Shown here piece by piece: positions 63,233 through 64,000 of a DNA stretch of 64,000 nt. Source of the DNA: Halorubrum salsamenti (GTDB lineage: Archaea; Halobacteriota; Halobacteria; Halobacteriales; Haloferacaceae); NCBI RefSeq assembly GCF_007671685.1, contig NZ_VCNL01000002.1, positions 248,001 through 312,000 on the forward strand, given 5' to 3'. Under the pieces are notes generated by a model. The model was given only the letters and a program-made list of their open reading frames with translations. It was not told the DNA's origin and did no database searches. The number at the start of each line of letters is the position of its first letter. The first letter of the stretch is position 1. Position numbers and translations under genes: made by a program.

Positions 63233-64000
63233 TCAGATCTCGGTCGGCCTTTCCAATATTCGGTTTATGCTGCCTACATCGAACAGGGACCACGAATCAT
63301 CGACCTCCTGATCGAGTCCCTCCACAAATCCACTCCTCGAAAACAACGCGAATCGTTCAGTCCGCGAATTCGGTCCCCACTGTACGTGTTCGGCTTTCGC
63401 CCGGAGATCTTCGACGAGTCCCCGGCCAACCGGCTCTGAAGTCCACTTACACTCGGCAAAGAGAATTCTATCGTCAGCCGGCGAAAGCCCGACGATGTCG
63501 ATTTCGTTCTCACTGTACCACCATCGACCGATCTCCGAGTACTGCTCGAACTCTCCGCGTCGAATTCCGTCCCAGATCGCCTCCTGACAGATGTCTTCGA
63601 ACGTCTCGCCGACGAGGTTCGGGAGATCAGGTTCGATCGTGTTCTCGTACACGATCCCCGGTGCTTCCTCGATACTCGATCGGTTCGGCCCGACGTAGCG
63701 GAACCAGAACCGGAGGAACTCGTCTGCGACGTAGTACTTGGAGCGCTTCGACTTTTTCGCTGACGCAGTCACGGGAATTTCCCGCTCGATGAGCCGTAGT
63801 TTTTGGAGCTTGCGAAGGTATTTGGAGAGTGGTCCCGAGTCGATCCCGGTCGCTCCCGATATTTCGTTCGGTGTCGTGTGACCGAGGGCAATGGACTCCA
63901 AGATGCTCATGTAGCGTGCTGGACTTCGGAGCTCCGTCCGTAGCAAGAACTCTGGCTCGTTGTAGAGTACTGCTGACGGCGAGAGGATCTGCGATCGAAT
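63233..64000 (-). CDS. DUF234-type archaeal ATPase, C-terminal part (cut by window)
   Basis: About 255 residues are visible and the frame remains open to the window edge (upstream residues include SPSAVLYNEPEFLLRTELRS), so the N-terminal ATPase part lies outside. The visible part has a winged helix (TPNEISGATGIDSGPLSKYL) and a PD-(D/E)XK-like DUF234 domain: ENEIDIVGLSPADDRILFAECKW with Asp, Glu and Lys. Family members couple an AAA ATPase to this nuclease-like domain; function is unclear. Confidence 0.8.
   Translation of the reverse strand: MRSQILSPSAVLYNEPEFLLRTELRSPARYMSILESIALGHTTPNEISGATGIDSGPLSKYLRKLQKLRLIEREIPVTASAKKSKRSKYYVADEFLRFWFRYVGPNRSSIEEAPGIVYENTIEPDLPNLVGETFEDICQEAIWDGIRRGEFEQYSEIGRWWYSENEIDIVGLSPADDRILFAECKWTSEPVGRGLVEDLRAKAEHVQWGPNSRTERFALFSRSGFVEGLDQEVDDSWSLFDVGSINRILERPTEI

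Overview
The window is haloarchaeal chromosome. The genes are GC-rich with acidic proteins, starts look leaderless with TATA-like boxes about 27 bases upstream, exported proteins carry Tat signals with lipoboxes, and the elongator tRNA-Met has an intron. A Halorubrum-like organism is a reasonable guess (inference from style and gene content, not a database result). A copper nitrite reductase suggests partial denitrification.

Region 1 (1-6.2 kb) is housekeeping: a ferritin-like protein, hisS, a DUF21/CBS membrane protein, small membrane proteins, a DJ-1/PfpI protein and nirK.

Region 2 (6.7-26.0 kb) is a coherent catabolic island with an AT-rich gene-free stretch on each side (6160-6709 and 26040-27020). 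Eight minus-strand genes encode a SnoaL-like protein, an LLM flavin/F420 oxidoreductase, an N-carbamoylsarcosine-amidase-like hydrolase, a hydantoinase-like amidohydrolase, a type III CoA transferase, an HMG-CoA-lyase-like enzyme and a LeuC/LeuD-type hydratase. Nine plus-strand genes encode a fumarate-reductase-like flavoprotein, an SDR dehydrogenase, a complete Liv-type ABC importer whose two ATPases are fused in one polypeptide, two MmgE/PrpD proteins and an IclR regulator. Several neighbours overlap by 4 nt. Together they look like uptake of a small polar compound, opening of a cyclic amide, removal of nitrogen, activation to a CoA thioester and carbon-carbon cleavage. The substrate is not known. 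This is the best candidate here for an undescribed system.

Region 3 (27-41.4 kb) returns to core genes: pdxS, a mobA-like gene, a J-domain membrane protein, mutS-mutL, an MscS channel, intron-containing tRNA-Met, CBS and OsmC proteins, a DUF2342 zincin and an M42 aminopeptidase.

Region 4 (41.56 kb to the window end) is an integrated element or mosaic island starting at tRNA-Glu(CTC). It opens with two paralogous, convergent tyrosine recombinases. It then carries a double zinc-finger protein, RNase HI, a PD-(D/E)XK nuclease with a partner, an N6-adenine methyltransferase broken by two frameshifts, an MNT/HEPN toxin-antitoxin pair, an ADP-ribosylglycohydrolase, and an operon of a degenerate RadA-like protein, a small protein and a family-B DNA polymerase with altered catalytic motifs. 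After that come winged-helix genes (one a pseudogene), a beta-lactamase-fold hydrolase, an AT-rich Tat-exported protein and a truncated DUF234-type ATPase. No second copy of the tRNA-Glu 3' end was seen, so the right border probably lies outside the window.
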